Positions 16,509 through 24,720 of a stretch of 64,000 bases of DNA are shown here, piece by piece (the first letter of the stretch is position 1; each line of letters opens with the position of its first letter). The position numbers and the translations under genes are program-made. Source of the stretch: Scytonema hofmannii PCC 7110 (GTDB lineage: Bacteria; Cyanobacteriota; Cyanobacteriia; Cyanobacteriales; Nostocaceae); NCBI RefSeq assembly GCF_000346485.2, contig NZ_KQ976354.1, forward strand, positions 4,119,436-4,183,435, given 5' to 3'. Below the pieces are notes generated by a model. The model searched no databases, had not been told where the DNA came from, and saw nothing but the letters and a program-made list of their open reading frames with translations.

Positions 16509-18668
16509 ATGCTAAACATTCCTAAATCACTGGCTGTCGAACTAGACCTTAAACCCTATCAGGTGCAAAACGCGCTGGATCTTTTGGCGGAGGGTGCGAC
16601 AATTCCCTTTATTGCGCGTTATCGCAAAGAACGTACTGGGGAAATGAATGAAGTTCAGTTACGTCAACTAGCGGATAGGTATTCTTACTTAACGGAATTA
16701 GAAGAAAGAAAATCCACAATTTTAAATGCGATCGCAGAACAAGGTAAACTGACTGACGAACTTAAAGAAAAGATAGAATCCTGTTTGCAAAAAACAGAAC
16801 TTGAGGATTTATACCTACCCTTCCGTCCAAAACGTCGCACTCGAGCTACTGTTGCAAAAGAAAAAGGGTTAGAACCGCTTGCAGAGTTTATTAAGTCGTT
16901 AAACGTCAAAAATGGTGTCGCCGCTTCTCTGGATGAAGAAGCAGCAAAATACGTCTCTGAAGAGAAAGGTGTCAAAACCGCAGAAGAGGCGTTGCGGGGT
17001 GCGTCTGATATTCTTGCAGAAGAAGTGGCTGAAAAAGCAGAGTCGCGTTCTTATGTGCGGGAATATCTTTTAGAGGAAGGAGTGTTTGTTTCCCGCATTA
17101 AGAATGATTATCCAGAGGGTACAACTAAATTTGAAATGTACCGCAATTACCAAATGCGGGTACGAAATATCGCACCTCATAATATGCTGGCATTATGTCG
17201 CGGTGAAACTGAGGAAATCTTGTCTTTTGACATTTCTTTTGATGAAGATGTTGTCTTGTCTTATTTAGAATCAAAAGAAATTAAGACAAAAGTCCGCGCA
17301 ATTAGGGATTTTTATCAAGCAATGCTCAAAGATGCTTTTAACCGTTTGATGAAAACATCCTTAATGAGTGAAGTGATTTCTGATAAGAAAACTTTTGCAG
17401 ACATTGAGTCCATCAAAACATTTGAAGCTAATTTGCGAGAGTTATTACTGTCTGCACCAGCAGGAATGAAACCCACTTTGGCGGTAGATCCGGGTTTTCG
17501 GACTGGATGTAAAGTCTCAGTCCTTGACCAAACAGGTAAATTTTTAGAATATCAAGCGATATTTCCCCATTTATCAGCAAATCAGCGTTTGGATGCTGCA
17601 AAAACTCTTAAAAATTTAATTGAGAAATACAAAATTGAGTTAATTGCTATTGGTAACGGTACCGCTTCTCGTGAAACGGATGAATTTGTCTTGGAAGTCC
17701 TACAAACGTTGGACAGAAAACCAATTAAGGTGATAGTCAACGAGTCGGGTGCATCCATTTATTCAGCTAGCAAAGTTGCTCTAGAAGAATTTCCCGATTT
17801 AGATGTCACTGTTCGGGGAGCTATTAGTATTGGGCGTCGCTTGCAAGATCCCCTTGCAGAACTTGTCAAAATTGACCCCAAATCCATTGGGGTAGGGCAA
17901 TATCAGCATGATGTGGATCAAAAATTGTTGAAGAAGAAATTGGATGAAACTGTTGAAAGCTGTGTTAACTATGTTGGTGTAGACTTAAACACGGCTTCTA
18001 AAGAACTTCTCACCTTTGTTTCTGGTATTACGTCTAGTGTTGCTAATAATATTGTGGCCTATCGCAACCAAAATGGGGTATTTAAAAACCGCCGCCAATT
18101 GTTAAAAGTCTCGAAATTAGGACCAAAAGCATTTGAACAAGCTGCAGGTTTCTTACGCATTCGTGATGGTGAAAATCCACTCGATAATACTGCAGTGCAT
18201 CCAGAAAGTTACTCAGTTGTAGAAGCGATCGCATCTGATTTGAAAGTCTCATTAACTCAGATCGCAAAAATTGCCGAACAACTGAAAAAAAACAATCTCA
18301 AAAAATACGTAACCGACAGCGTTGGCGAACCAACATTACGCGATATCTTGAGCGAATTGGAAAAGCCGGGAAGAGATCCAAGAGCTGAGTTTAAGTATGC
18401 CACCTTTAAAGAAGGAATTAAGGAAATCACTGACTTGAAAGTCGGAATGGAACTAGAAGGTAGTGTTACCAATGTTGCCAACTTTGGTGCATTTGTTGAC
18501 ATTGGCGTACATCAGGATGGTTTGGTGCATATCTCTCAACTGGCTGACAAATTTGTAGACGATCCCAAGAAAATTGTGAAAGTAGGACAAGTTGTGAAAG
18601 TCAAAGTGCTTGAAGTGAATGAGAAACTGAAGCGGATTAGTTTATCAATGAAATCAGTCAAGCAGTGA
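16509..18668 (+). CDS. tex: Tex-family RNA-binding transcription accessory protein
   Basis: 719 residues, the normal length for Tex. Order: N-terminal helical domain with the signature IPFIARYRKERTGEMNE (about 31-47), a YqgF/RNase H-like domain (LAVDPGFRTGCKVSVLD at about 326), helix-hairpin-helix modules (VGVDLNTASKELLTFVSGI at about 491), and a C-terminal S1 RNA-binding domain (VGMELEGSVTNVANFGAFVDIG, about 645-715). Tex binds nucleic acid and influences transcription and stress tolerance in other bacteria. It is a single gene followed by a strong hairpin terminator at 18698. Confidence 0.95.
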   Translation: MLNIPKSLAVELDLKPYQVQNALDLLAEGATIPFIARYRKERTGEMNEVQLRQLADRYSYLTELEERKSTILNAIAEQGKLTDELKEKIESCLQKTELEDLYLPFRPKRRTRATVAKEKGLEPLAEFIKSLNVKNGVAASLDEEAAKYVSEEKGVKTAEEALRGASDILAEEVAEKAESRSYVREYLLEEGVFVSRIKNDYPEGTTKFEMYRNYQMRVRNIAPHNMLALCRGETEEILSFDISFDEDVVLSYLESKEIKTKVRAIRDFYQAMLKDAFNRLMKTSLMSEVISDKKTFADIESIKTFEANLRELLLSAPAGMKPTLAVDPGFRTGCKVSVLDQTGKFLEYQAIFPHLSANQRLDAAKTLKNLIEKYKIELIAIGNGTASRETDEFVLEVLQTLDRKPIKVIVNESGASIYSASKVALEEFPDLDVTVRGAISIGRRLQDPLAELVKIDPKSIGVGQYQHDVDQKLLKKKLDETVESCVNYVGVDLNTASKELLTFVSGITSSVANNIVAYRNQNGVFKNRRQLLKVSKLGPKAFEQAAGFLRIRDGENPLDNTAVHPESYSVVEAIASDLKVSLTQIAKIAEQLKKNNLKKYVTDSVGEPTLRDILSELEKPGRDPRAEFKYATFKEGIKEITDLKVGMELEGSVTNVANFGAFVDIGVHQDGLVHISQLADKFVDDPKKIVKVGQVVKVKVLEVNEKLKRISLSMKSVKQ

Positions 18669-18697
18669 ATGTTTTTAGCAAAAGATCTCCAAAATCG

Positions 18698-18745
18698 AGC
18701 CATCGAGCGTTTCGACTTTAGTCGAAACGCTCGATGGCTTTTGGC
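18698..18745 (+). terminator. hairpin terminator after tex
   Basis: A perfect 19-bp stem (18698-18716 with 18721-18739, loop TTTA) followed by TTTGGCTTT. It starts 30 bp after the tex stop. It also overlaps the end of the reverse-strand frame at 18718, so it may serve both directions. Confidence 0.8.
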
Positions 18746-19224
18746 TTTAGTCTGTTCCTAAAATTAGGCTGAAGGGCAATGAATGAAGTTTGAGAGCCAA
18801 TAAATTTAATTTTATGTTCCCTGAATTGAGCTTTAAGCTCTCGACATTGAGCTTTAATTTCACATGCCTGCTTTACAAGCATTTTAGATTTCGTCACAGT
18901 TTCACGTTCTGGCTTTCTCACCGCCGTAATCTTAGTTTGATCTGCTTCATTATTAGTAAGTCTGCAATTCGCTGGAGGGCTTATCAAAGGTTGAATAGAA
19001 TTTGATTTTTCTCTTGGCTGTAACTCCAAAGGGTTAACCGTCGAATTATAGATAATGCTGATAAGTCTTGCTAAAATTTCATTGATAGGCTTTTTACTGA
19101 CCAACATTTTTGTAACTAATTCTTTAGCCTCATTAAGTGATAGCCAAGGTGAATTAATTGCAGCACACAAATCCGCATTTGTATCGCGCAACTCTTGTTT
19201 TGTCCGTTGCTTTTTACAATTCAA
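18718..19224 (-). pseudogene. hypothetical basic protein, probably 5'-truncated by a MITE
   Basis: An open frame of 168 codons with no recognised domain. There is a helical N-terminal part, a Pro/Glu-rich middle and a basic C-terminal helix (ECRELKAQFREHKIKF-like, about 125-140). The only start near the 5' end is a TTG at 19224, two bases from the end of the MITE at 19226-19326, with no ribosome site. The simplest reading is that the element cut off the original 5' end. Its 3' end lies in the tex terminator stem. A spurious frame is possible. Confidence 0.45.
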
Positions 19225-19225
19225 T

Positions 19226-19326
19226 AGGACTTATGCAAAGAAACCTGGTTTCAACGAAAAATCATAGGTTTGAACACAAGTTTTCTACGAAGAAACCGGG
19301 TTTCTAGCCTCATCTGCGTAAGTCCT
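19226..19326. mobile_element. MITE-like element, AGGACTTACGCA family
   Basis: 101 bp bounded by AGGACTTATGCA and TGCGTAAGTCCT. It carries internal AAACCTGGTTTC and GAAACCGGGTTTC halves that can pair. Same terminal repeats as 39826-39916, 49460-49550 and the element end at 140-151. Confidence 0.75.
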
Positions 19327-20105
19327 GTTCAAATAGGATTGCTATAGTATTTTCTGAAAAAAAGAATTTATTAATAAATTTCCCTACTGAAAAGTAGGGA
19401 AAATCATTGGTCATTGTTAAATATTGCTTCTGCAATTTTAACTCGCGTTCCCTTTTTTTCTAAGATAAGTTATCTACTTATTAAAGACTTCTGCCCTAAG
19501 AGGTTGTTTGAAAAGTGGGTAGTTGTGATTTTAATCACATTATTACCCCCCTTAGTCCCCCCGATGGATTGGGGGGAAACAAGAAAAATCTGGTTCCCTC
19601 CCCTTTCTAAGGTCCGGGTTAGGGTGGGGTAAAAATATTTGATACATCAATCATCAATACTTGTCGGTTAAGGATAGTTGAGGTGCCAGAACCCCGGTAT
19701 CTTAAAGATACCGGGGTTCTCGTGTTCTCTTAACCGAGCAGTATTGCATCAATCATGACTTTTCAAACATCCTCTAAGGAATGGATCTATCTGTTCGTAG
19801 TTGTACTGTCTTCAAATACAGCGCAACTACAAACTAATACTTGACCAAATTGATTTTGAGGGATTCCAAGATCCCTGGCTTCTTAAGTCGGAGTTCTGAG
19901 CAAACTTAACTATCAAAACTTATTTATGAATTCTTCAAAGAGCGCTAGAAACATATTGTATCTCAAATTACAAGTTATTTTAATAAAAAATTAACTTCAG
20001 ATAGAACTTCATTCAATTCTTTAGTTAGACGTTATTTCCTTTTTTTGTAATTATGATTATTGAATGAGAATCAAAAAAACAAATATTTTAGGAGCATCTG
20101 CAATC
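19327..20105. other. gene-free stretch rich in repeats
   Basis: About 780 bp with no credible gene. It holds a C-rich/G-rich imperfect repeat (about 19545-19630), the MITE at 19655-19746, and a decayed AAGATCCCTGGCTTC palindrome at about 19867. The last 100 bases are AT-rich and lead to the small gene at 20106. Confidence 0.6.
19655..19746. mobile_element. MITE with the IS ends and a perfect 10-bp target duplication
   Basis: 92 bp starting CAATACTTGTCGGTTAAGG and ending CTTAACCGAGCAGTATTG, the same ends as the IS at 4981-7174. It is flanked by the direct repeat CATCAATCAT (19645-19654 and 19747-19756). The interior is a palindrome built of AACCCCGGTATC and GATACCGGGGTT. It has no coding capacity and was presumably moved by an IS4-type transposase in trans. 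Confidence 0.88.
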
Positions 20106-20321
20106 ATGAATAGCCAATTGATAGCACCTCCCAAATTCAACACACATGAAGTCGTTCGTTTTCTAGGAGGTGTAGGCAGAATTTTATATTATCAACCGGA
20201 TTCTCACACTTGGAAATATGCTGTTGAAATGGCAAAGGGTCCAGAACCAGATATGGGAAGAATTGGTCCTGAAACCACAATTTTATTGCATGAAGAAGAC
20301 ATTTATGAAACCATGAACTAA
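20106..20321 (+). CDS. conserved small hypothetical protein
   Basis: 71 residues starting at the ATG that follows AGGAG (20091-20095, about ten bases upstream). The frame opens earlier at 20064, but that start has no ribosome site. The sequence (EVVRFLGGVGRILYYQPDSH, then ETTILLHEEDIYE) predicts a small beta-barrel-like fold with a likely SH3-like pattern. Function unknown. It lies directly upstream of a PHA-synthase remnant, which is probably unrelated. Confidence 0.65.
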   Translation: MNSQLIAPPKFNTHEVVRFLGGVGRILYYQPDSHTWKYAVEMAKGPEPDMGRIGPETTILLHEEDIYETMN

Positions 20322-20354
20322 TGGCTTGGCGACAAATGGCATCTTGCCTTATTT

Positions 20355-20855
20355 TTGAAGCCTGCTCCTAATGCTGCCACTCTAAAAGCCAAGATTACGC
20401 TGCTCTTGAGCTTTATGTTCGTTATGCTGAAGCCATTCCAGTTAGGAGTGAAAAAGTACATTGACCTTCTGGAGATTATTGACAACGAAGAAAAGCTTGT
20501 CAACTTTCTGCGGATGGAGAAATGGATTTTTGACAGCCCCGATCAAGCTGGTGAGGCTTACCGACAGTTTATTAAAGACTTCTATCAAGGAAACAAACTG
20601 ATTAAAGGTGAAATCAAGATTGGGGAAAAGCGAGTAGATTTAAGGAATATCCGCATCCCAGTTTTGAACGTTTACGCAACACAAGATCATCTAGTTCCCC
20701 CTACATCCTCCTTGGCTCTTGAGAAATACGTTGGAAGCAAGGACTACACAGTTTGCGCTTTTCCTGTAGGACACGTTGGCATATACGTCAGTAGTAAAGT
20801 TCAGAGGGATCTACCTCGATCTATTTCCGATTGGCTGAAGGTGAGATTCTCCTGA
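20355..20855 (+). pseudogene. C-terminal remnant of class III PHA synthase (phaC)
   Basis: From about 20412 onward the frame matches the C-terminal third of PhaC: LRMEKWIFDSPDQAGEAYRQF, then the catalytic Asp region NVYATQDHLVPP and the catalytic His region FPVGHVGIYVS. A full class III PhaC is about 355-365 residues. Only some 145 remain, and the lipase-box Cys nucleophile is missing. The first 20 codons after 20355 do not look like PhaC. No phaE partner is present. This is an inactivated gene left after a deletion, not a functional synthase. Loss of the 5' part cannot be traced to a visible element. Confidence 0.8.
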
Positions 20856-21009
20856 AGTAGGAGGTTAGTCAGCTAATAAACAGTTATCATAAAGCCAACT
20901 TATATCTAAGAATCATGATAGCTGGCATCTTACACCGTACCTCCTTCGGTGATGGTGCTAAGGATCACAATTGGGATAGTCCTTTTTACCTAAACGGAAA
21001 CGTAATTTT

Positions 21010-21423
21010 ATGTTAACTTCTCAAGGTCAAACTCAAGCTAAACGCATACTAGTTATAGATGATACACAAGATAATTTGTATCTTTTAGAGGCAATTTTGG
21101 TAGAAGAAGGGTATGTAGTTGATGTTGCTAACAATGGCAAATCAGGGTTAGCCATGATAGAAGCATCACCGCCCGATCTGGTGTTGCTTGATGCTATGAT
21201 GCCGGGAATGAATGGTTATGAAGTTACTCGGCATATTCGGCAGAATAAAAAACTACCTTTTATTCCTATTCTTCTGATCACGGCTTATGTAGAAGCTGAT
21301 ATACCTGAAGGATTAAATTTAGGAGCTAATGACTTTATCCGCAAGCCGATTGATTATGATGAATTAATAGCAAGAATTAAAGCCTTTTTACGCTTGAAAG
21401 ATAATATGAGTAATGCAGTTTGA
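21010..21423 (+). CDS. single-domain response regulator (CheY-like)
   Basis: 137 residues consisting of one receiver domain: acidic pair in VIDDTQDN, phospho-acceptor Asp in LVLLDAMMPGMNG (about residue 60), Thr/Ala switch in LLITAYVEA and Lys in DFIRKPIDYDEL. No output domain, so it acts through partner proteins. Receivers of this type usually sit beside hybrid sensors. The opposite-strand kinase remnant at 21458-21643 begins 35 bp past its stop, so its cognate kinase may have been lost. Confidence 0.88.
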   Translation: MLTSQGQTQAKRILVIDDTQDNLYLLEAILVEEGYVVDVANNGKSGLAMIEASPPDLVLLDAMMPGMNGYEVTRHIRQNKKLPFIPILLITAYVEADIPEGLNLGANDFIRKPIDYDELIARIKAFLRLKDNMSNAV

Positions 21424-21457
21424 AAAGGACGAAAGATGAAAAATACTTTACATATTT

Positions 21458-21643
21458 CATCTTTCATTATTCAAGCTAGAGTTGACTTTCAAAGGCAAAA
21501 TAACAGTGAAAGTGGAGCCAATTCCTAATAGCTGAGTGCGGTAAATTATCGATACTCGAAATTTGTCGATCTAGGCGAACTGCTTCAACCCAGTTTTTGA
21601 CGATGGTGTCTATTTTCTTATCAAGCAACTGACTAAAATTCAT
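21458..21643 (-). pseudogene. internally deleted sensor histidine kinase (first and last codons only)
   Basis: From ATG 21643 the frame gives MNFSQLLDKKIDTIVKNWVE and continues to SSIDNLPHSAI, the N-terminal RsbRD-like domain found on many cyanobacterial sensor kinases. After about 40 codons another frame takes over. It encodes LLGIGSTFTVILPLKV and ends with a stop at 21458, exactly the last strand of a HATPase_c domain. The whole kinase core between them is gone. A simple internal deletion explains this. It lies convergent to the receiver gene at 21010. Confidence 0.72.
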
Positions 21644-21997
21644 TGTGATTCGGGTGCTGAGAAGAGTGAATCGAAAAACCGTCTTGGTTTAATTTTAACT
21701 AGCAGAGAAATCAAAACTCATACGACTTTCAGACTCTCTCGTTCCCAGCCTCTAGCTGGGAAGGAGTACAACTATGTTTTGATGAGTTGTCTCTGTACAA
21801 GTTGAAGTTTTTGAAAGAATGAAACGAGATCTGTCAAAATTACATTTCAACTTAACACTAATACCTTCATTTGGATATAGCAGCAAATAATTTATCACTC
21901 TCGTTAGTTAGAGTAAAAAGAACTCTAGTTTTTTTAACATGATGTCCAAAGCCAGAAAACTGATATTAGCCTTCTACAAAACTTGGAGTCATAAAAT
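21644..21997. other. gene-free stretch
   Basis: About 350 bp without a credible gene. It contains an imperfect hairpin TCCCAGCCTCTAGCTGGGA (about 21746-21764). It otherwise shows only AT-rich sequence leading to the DUF4383 gene. Confidence 0.5.
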
Positions 21998-22477
21998 ATG
22001 AAAAACGTTACGGCAGGAAATCTAACAGAGCGTTACTGTGCTCTGACAATTGGAATTCTCTTTTTGATTGTAGGTGTAGCTGGGTTTATACCTGGTTTAG
22101 TCTCAGTACCAGAAACAGACTTATCTTACGTCCCACTTGGCGCAACTGAAAGCCCCTATGCTATGGGATTTGGCTATATATTTGGCTTGTTCCCTACTAA
22201 TTTCTTGCATAACCTTGTACGCTGTTCTGTTGGATTATTAGGAATTGCTTCCTATTTCAGTGCAAGCAGCGCACGTTTATTCAATGTTAGTTTTGCAGTT
22301 GCTTATACCGCAATCGCCATCATGGGATTGCTACCCTTTGCTAAGACAACGTTCGGTTTGATGCCACTGTTTGGTAATAATGTTTGGTTCAATGCCTTAA
22401 CAGCGCTAGCTACTGCCTACTATGGCTTTATTATTCCAGCTAAGGTAAAGGGTGTAAGTGTATCGCACAATCTTTAG
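21998..22477 (+). CDS. DUF4383 family membrane protein
   Basis: 159 residues with four hydrophobic helices (about 14-32, 60-80, 91-113 and 125-147) and the DUF4383 hallmarks RYCALTIGILFLIVGVAGF and FGLFPTNFLHNLVRCSVGLLG (positions about 12 and 65). Integral membrane protein of unknown function, often stress-associated by context in cyanobacteria. It is followed by a perfect 28-bp palindrome and then a very small gene. Confidence 0.82.
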   Translation: MKNVTAGNLTERYCALTIGILFLIVGVAGFIPGLVSVPETDLSYVPLGATESPYAMGFGYIFGLFPTNFLHNLVRCSVGLLGIASYFSASSARLFNVSFAVAYTAIAIMGLLPFAKTTFGLMPLFGNNVWFNALTALATAYYGFIIPAKVKGVSVSHNL

Positions 22478-22487
22478 TCCATAATGC

Positions 22488-22515
22488 GTAAAGACTCGTC
22501 ATGACGAGTCTTTAC
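22488..22515. promoter_or_regulatory. perfect 28-bp palindrome
   Basis: The sequence reads the same on both strands, with half GTAAAGACTCGTCA. It begins ten bases after the DUF4383 stop and ends 32 bases before the next small frame. There is no U-run, so a classical terminator is unlikely; an operator or a processed hairpin is possible. An echo AAAGACTCGTTACG occurs inside the next small gene at 22557. Confidence 0.5.
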
Positions 22516-22547
22516 AGATTCTATGTAATGCCTGTAAGGAAAAGTTT

Positions 22548-22712
22548 ATGGCACCAAAAGACTCGTTACGTCTTATTGAGGAGCAGTTTATGGCAACTTC
22601 AGACTCTCCCAGCACTAGCATGGCAGACTTGGATATGTCCGAAGATACGCCAGACCTAACTCAAGCACCAGAGCCAGGTGTACACGTCACTTTAGGCGAT
22701 TCCACAATTTGA
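22548..22712 (+). CDS. putative small acidic protein
   Basis: 54 codons with a ribosome site TAAGGA before ATG 22548. An in-frame ATG at 22590, preceded by GAGGAG, would give 40 residues. The product is acidic and rich in Ser, Thr, Asp and Pro (SEDTPDLTQAPEPG) and ends HVTLGDSTI. No domain recognised. The spaced start signals and the downstream terminator support a real gene. The composition could suit a peptide precursor or an unstructured protein, but no modification gene is near. Confidence 0.45.
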   Translation: MAPKDSLRLIEEQFMATSDSPSTSMADLDMSEDTPDLTQAPEPGVHVTLGDSTI

Positions 22713-22892
22713 TTAGTGATGAGAAATACAAAAATTTCAACAGAGAATTAAGGGTTTGAGATGAGATAAAGCTGTTCTGTATAGAGAGCTACATAATAAT
22801 ATTTATCCCTTTTGGATGTGGGTCTATTAACGACCTAAAGTCAGAATAGGAATATGCACATTTACTACTTTTTTAAAAGCAGCTAAGTCACC

Positions 22893-22925
22893 TCAAGCCT
22901 CTATAAGCACCGGAGGCTTTTTTTA
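22893..22925 (+). terminator. rho-independent terminator
   Basis: AAGCCTC pairs with GAGGCTT (loop with TATAAGCACCG) followed by a seven-T run. It lies about 180 bp after the small gene at 22548 and probably ends the DUF4383/small-gene transcript. Confidence 0.7.
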
Positions 22926-23014
22926 TTGGTTAGTTAAGGGTCGCGAGGGGAGCACCAAACCCGGTATCTTGGAGATACCGGGTTTCTAAATAACTGCTTA
23001 ACTGAACTGTATTG
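22925..23014. mobile_element. MITE-like element, CAATACT family (decayed)
   Basis: About 90 bp from ATTGGTTAGTTAAGGG to CTTAACTGAACTGTATTG with a central hairpin AACCCGGTATC and GATACCGGGTT. Ends are diverged copies of the IS ends. No target duplication seen. Confidence 0.55.
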
Positions 23015-23309
23015 CTACCAGCCCTTGTCAAAGTGCAAAATATCAGTTTATGGACTCAGTCTGAGTGCAAGAGCCAATGTGTCTCCCTATACAGCAAATT
23101 TTTATATAAAGTCAATCTAAAGATAAATACTTTTTTAGAAAATCTTTTTCTACACTTAACAATAAATATTTCTTTATACGAACGCCCTTGACATTTCATC
23201 TACATTACATAAATCTGATTTAATATCTAAGGAAAAAATATTTATTTAATAGCTAATTGTTGCTGGCTACTGAGTCAAACTTCTTCTGTCATTAAGCAAG
23301 AGACTAAGG

Positions 23310-23774
23310 ATGGCAAATATGATTATGTTGAAGAATTCAGAGAAGCATGAGCTATACGATCGTCAAAAACTTTTTCAAAATCTAAGTGGATTGCAAGTAC
23401 TTGTCATAGATGATAATGCTGACTTTCTTAATTTAATGGTCTTAATTTTGGAAGATTACGGTGTTACGGTAATGACAGCAGAATCAGCTAATGAAGCTAT
23501 TGAAGCTATCAAAAAATTTACAATAAACCTTTTAATTATTGACATTGTTATGCCGGATGAAGATGGTTTTTCATTAATTCGTAAAATTAGAACTCTTATA
23601 ATTCCTGAGAAACGGTCAATTCCTGCTATTGCGTTAACTGCTTTAGATATAGATGCAAAGCATAACCTCGCTCTCGTATCTGGGTTTCAAATTTATTTGA
23701 ATAAGCCTGTAGAATTGATAACTCTAATAGAAAAAATAGCAAAGCTTGTAGATAAATGTACTTGCTGCAAGTAA
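23310..23774 (+). CDS. single-domain response regulator
   Basis: 154 residues. The receiver domain occupies about 28-148: acidic pair in VIDDNADFL, phospho-acceptor Asp in LLIIDIVMPDEDG, Thr in AIALTALDI and Lys in IYLNKPVEL. No output domain. A roughly 25-residue polar N-terminal extension precedes it, and an alternative ATG at 23319 is better spaced from AAGGA. The protein ends in a Cys-rich tail (KCTCCK), which is unusual for a receiver. Confidence 0.85.
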   Translation: MANMIMLKNSEKHELYDRQKLFQNLSGLQVLVIDDNADFLNLMVLILEDYGVTVMTAESANEAIEAIKKFTINLLIIDIVMPDEDGFSLIRKIRTLIIPEKRSIPAIALTALDIDAKHNLALVSGFQIYLNKPVELITLIEKIAKLVDKCTCCK

Positions 23775-23854
23775 CAAAAATCCCGTCCTCAACCGTATTG
23801 TCTGAGACGGAGTGAAAATTAAGTACTTTATGTGCTTAACGCTCCTCTGAACCC

Positions 23855-24022
23855 ATGATCGTGTTAATGCTACCTACAATTGGTACAACACCTGCGACCT
23901 TCACCACGCCTATTGCTGAAAGCATCCGTGCAATGAACAATGTCACCGCTTCAATGTTATCATCAGAAGAGGCAAACCTTGTTGGCGGTTACTTTAACTA
24001 CCTAATCGCTGCTATGTACTAA
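23855..24022 (+). CDS. possible small protein upstream of PII-like gene
   Basis: 55 codons from ATG 23855. Hydrophobic N-terminus, Thr-rich middle, then SSEEANLVGGYFNYLIAAMY at the end. No ribosome site is obvious. It ends 33 bp before the PII-like gene on the same strand. It might be a small partner or a remnant of a transporter gene; I recognise neither. A chance frame cannot be excluded. Confidence 0.35.
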   Translation: MIVLMLPTIGTTPATFTTPIAESIRAMNNVTASMLSSEEANLVGGYFNYLIAAMY

Positions 24023-24055
24023 GGTTTTGCTAAAACTTACTCTCTGGAGTTGTTC

Positions 24056-24361
24056 ATGTCAAACTTCGTTTCTCCCATCCAACCCGCCGTCTTAATCACC
24101 ATCATTGGGGAAACGGTGCTGAAAGACCGTATTGTCAAACTGCTGAAAAGCCATAATGTAAGCGGCTACACTATTAATCAAGTACAGGGCGAGGGCGGGC
24201 ACGGAAGACGCTTGTCAGATTTAGCAGGCTACAACACTAATATTGAAATCAAGACTATTGTTTCATTAGAAGTATCTGATGCTATCCTTGAAGCCCTGAA
24301 AGAGGAGCAGGGTAAGCACGCCTTGATTGCTTTCCGACACAATGTAGAAGCATTTTATTAA
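24056..24361 (+). CDS. PII-superfamily (SbtB-like) signalling protein
   Basis: 101 residues from ATG 24056, preceded by GGAG (TTG at 24050 also in frame). The ferredoxin-like PII fold is suggested by VLITIIGETVLKDRIVKLL, a glycine-rich loop QGEGGHGRRLSDL, the strand NIEIKTIVSLEV and the C-terminal FRHNVEAFY. SbtB proteins bind adenylyl nucleotides and regulate the bicarbonate transporter SbtA in cyanobacteria. The C-terminal Cys loop of classical SbtB (CGPEGC) is absent and no sbtA is next to it. It is therefore a PII-like protein of uncertain target. Confidence 0.75.
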   Translation: MSNFVSPIQPAVLITIIGETVLKDRIVKLLKSHNVSGYTINQVQGEGGHGRRLSDLAGYNTNIEIKTIVSLEVSDAILEALKEEQGKHALIAFRHNVEAFY

Positions 24362-24555
24362 TTAATCTTTCTAATTAGGGATGTCTGAGAAGTCTTATTT
24401 AAGACTTAGGTAAAATTGTGCTAAGTGATAGTTTGTCTTCTTGGGTAAAAGAAACCCGTGCTTCATGCCTCAACCTCAAGGCTTTTCAGCTTAGTTTCTT
24501 ATAACTAAAAGGCGATCGCTATATATAGGACTCCTATTTGATTTTTGAAATATAC

Positions 24556-24610
24556 GTAGGTAGGGCTATGCCGCACACATAAAGCTTGTATGCGGCATAG
24601 CCCTACCTAC
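24556..24610. repeat. perfect 20-bp inverted repeat (hairpin A)
   Basis: GTAGGTAGGGCTATGCCGCA and its exact complement, separated by a 15-nt loop. A decayed copy with the same flanks (AAATATACG on the left, TTTTTTCATAA on the right) lies at about 25700-25795, so the WGxxGxxG gene sits between two copies of one element. Confidence 0.8.
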
Positions 24611-24720
24611 AGTACTGAGATTTTTTCATAAATCATTTATGATTCCTATCAAAATATAGCGGGAGCGTGAGAACCCCTGTCTTTTAAGCAGGGGAGATAT
24701 CAAATTGAGGAAGCAATTGT

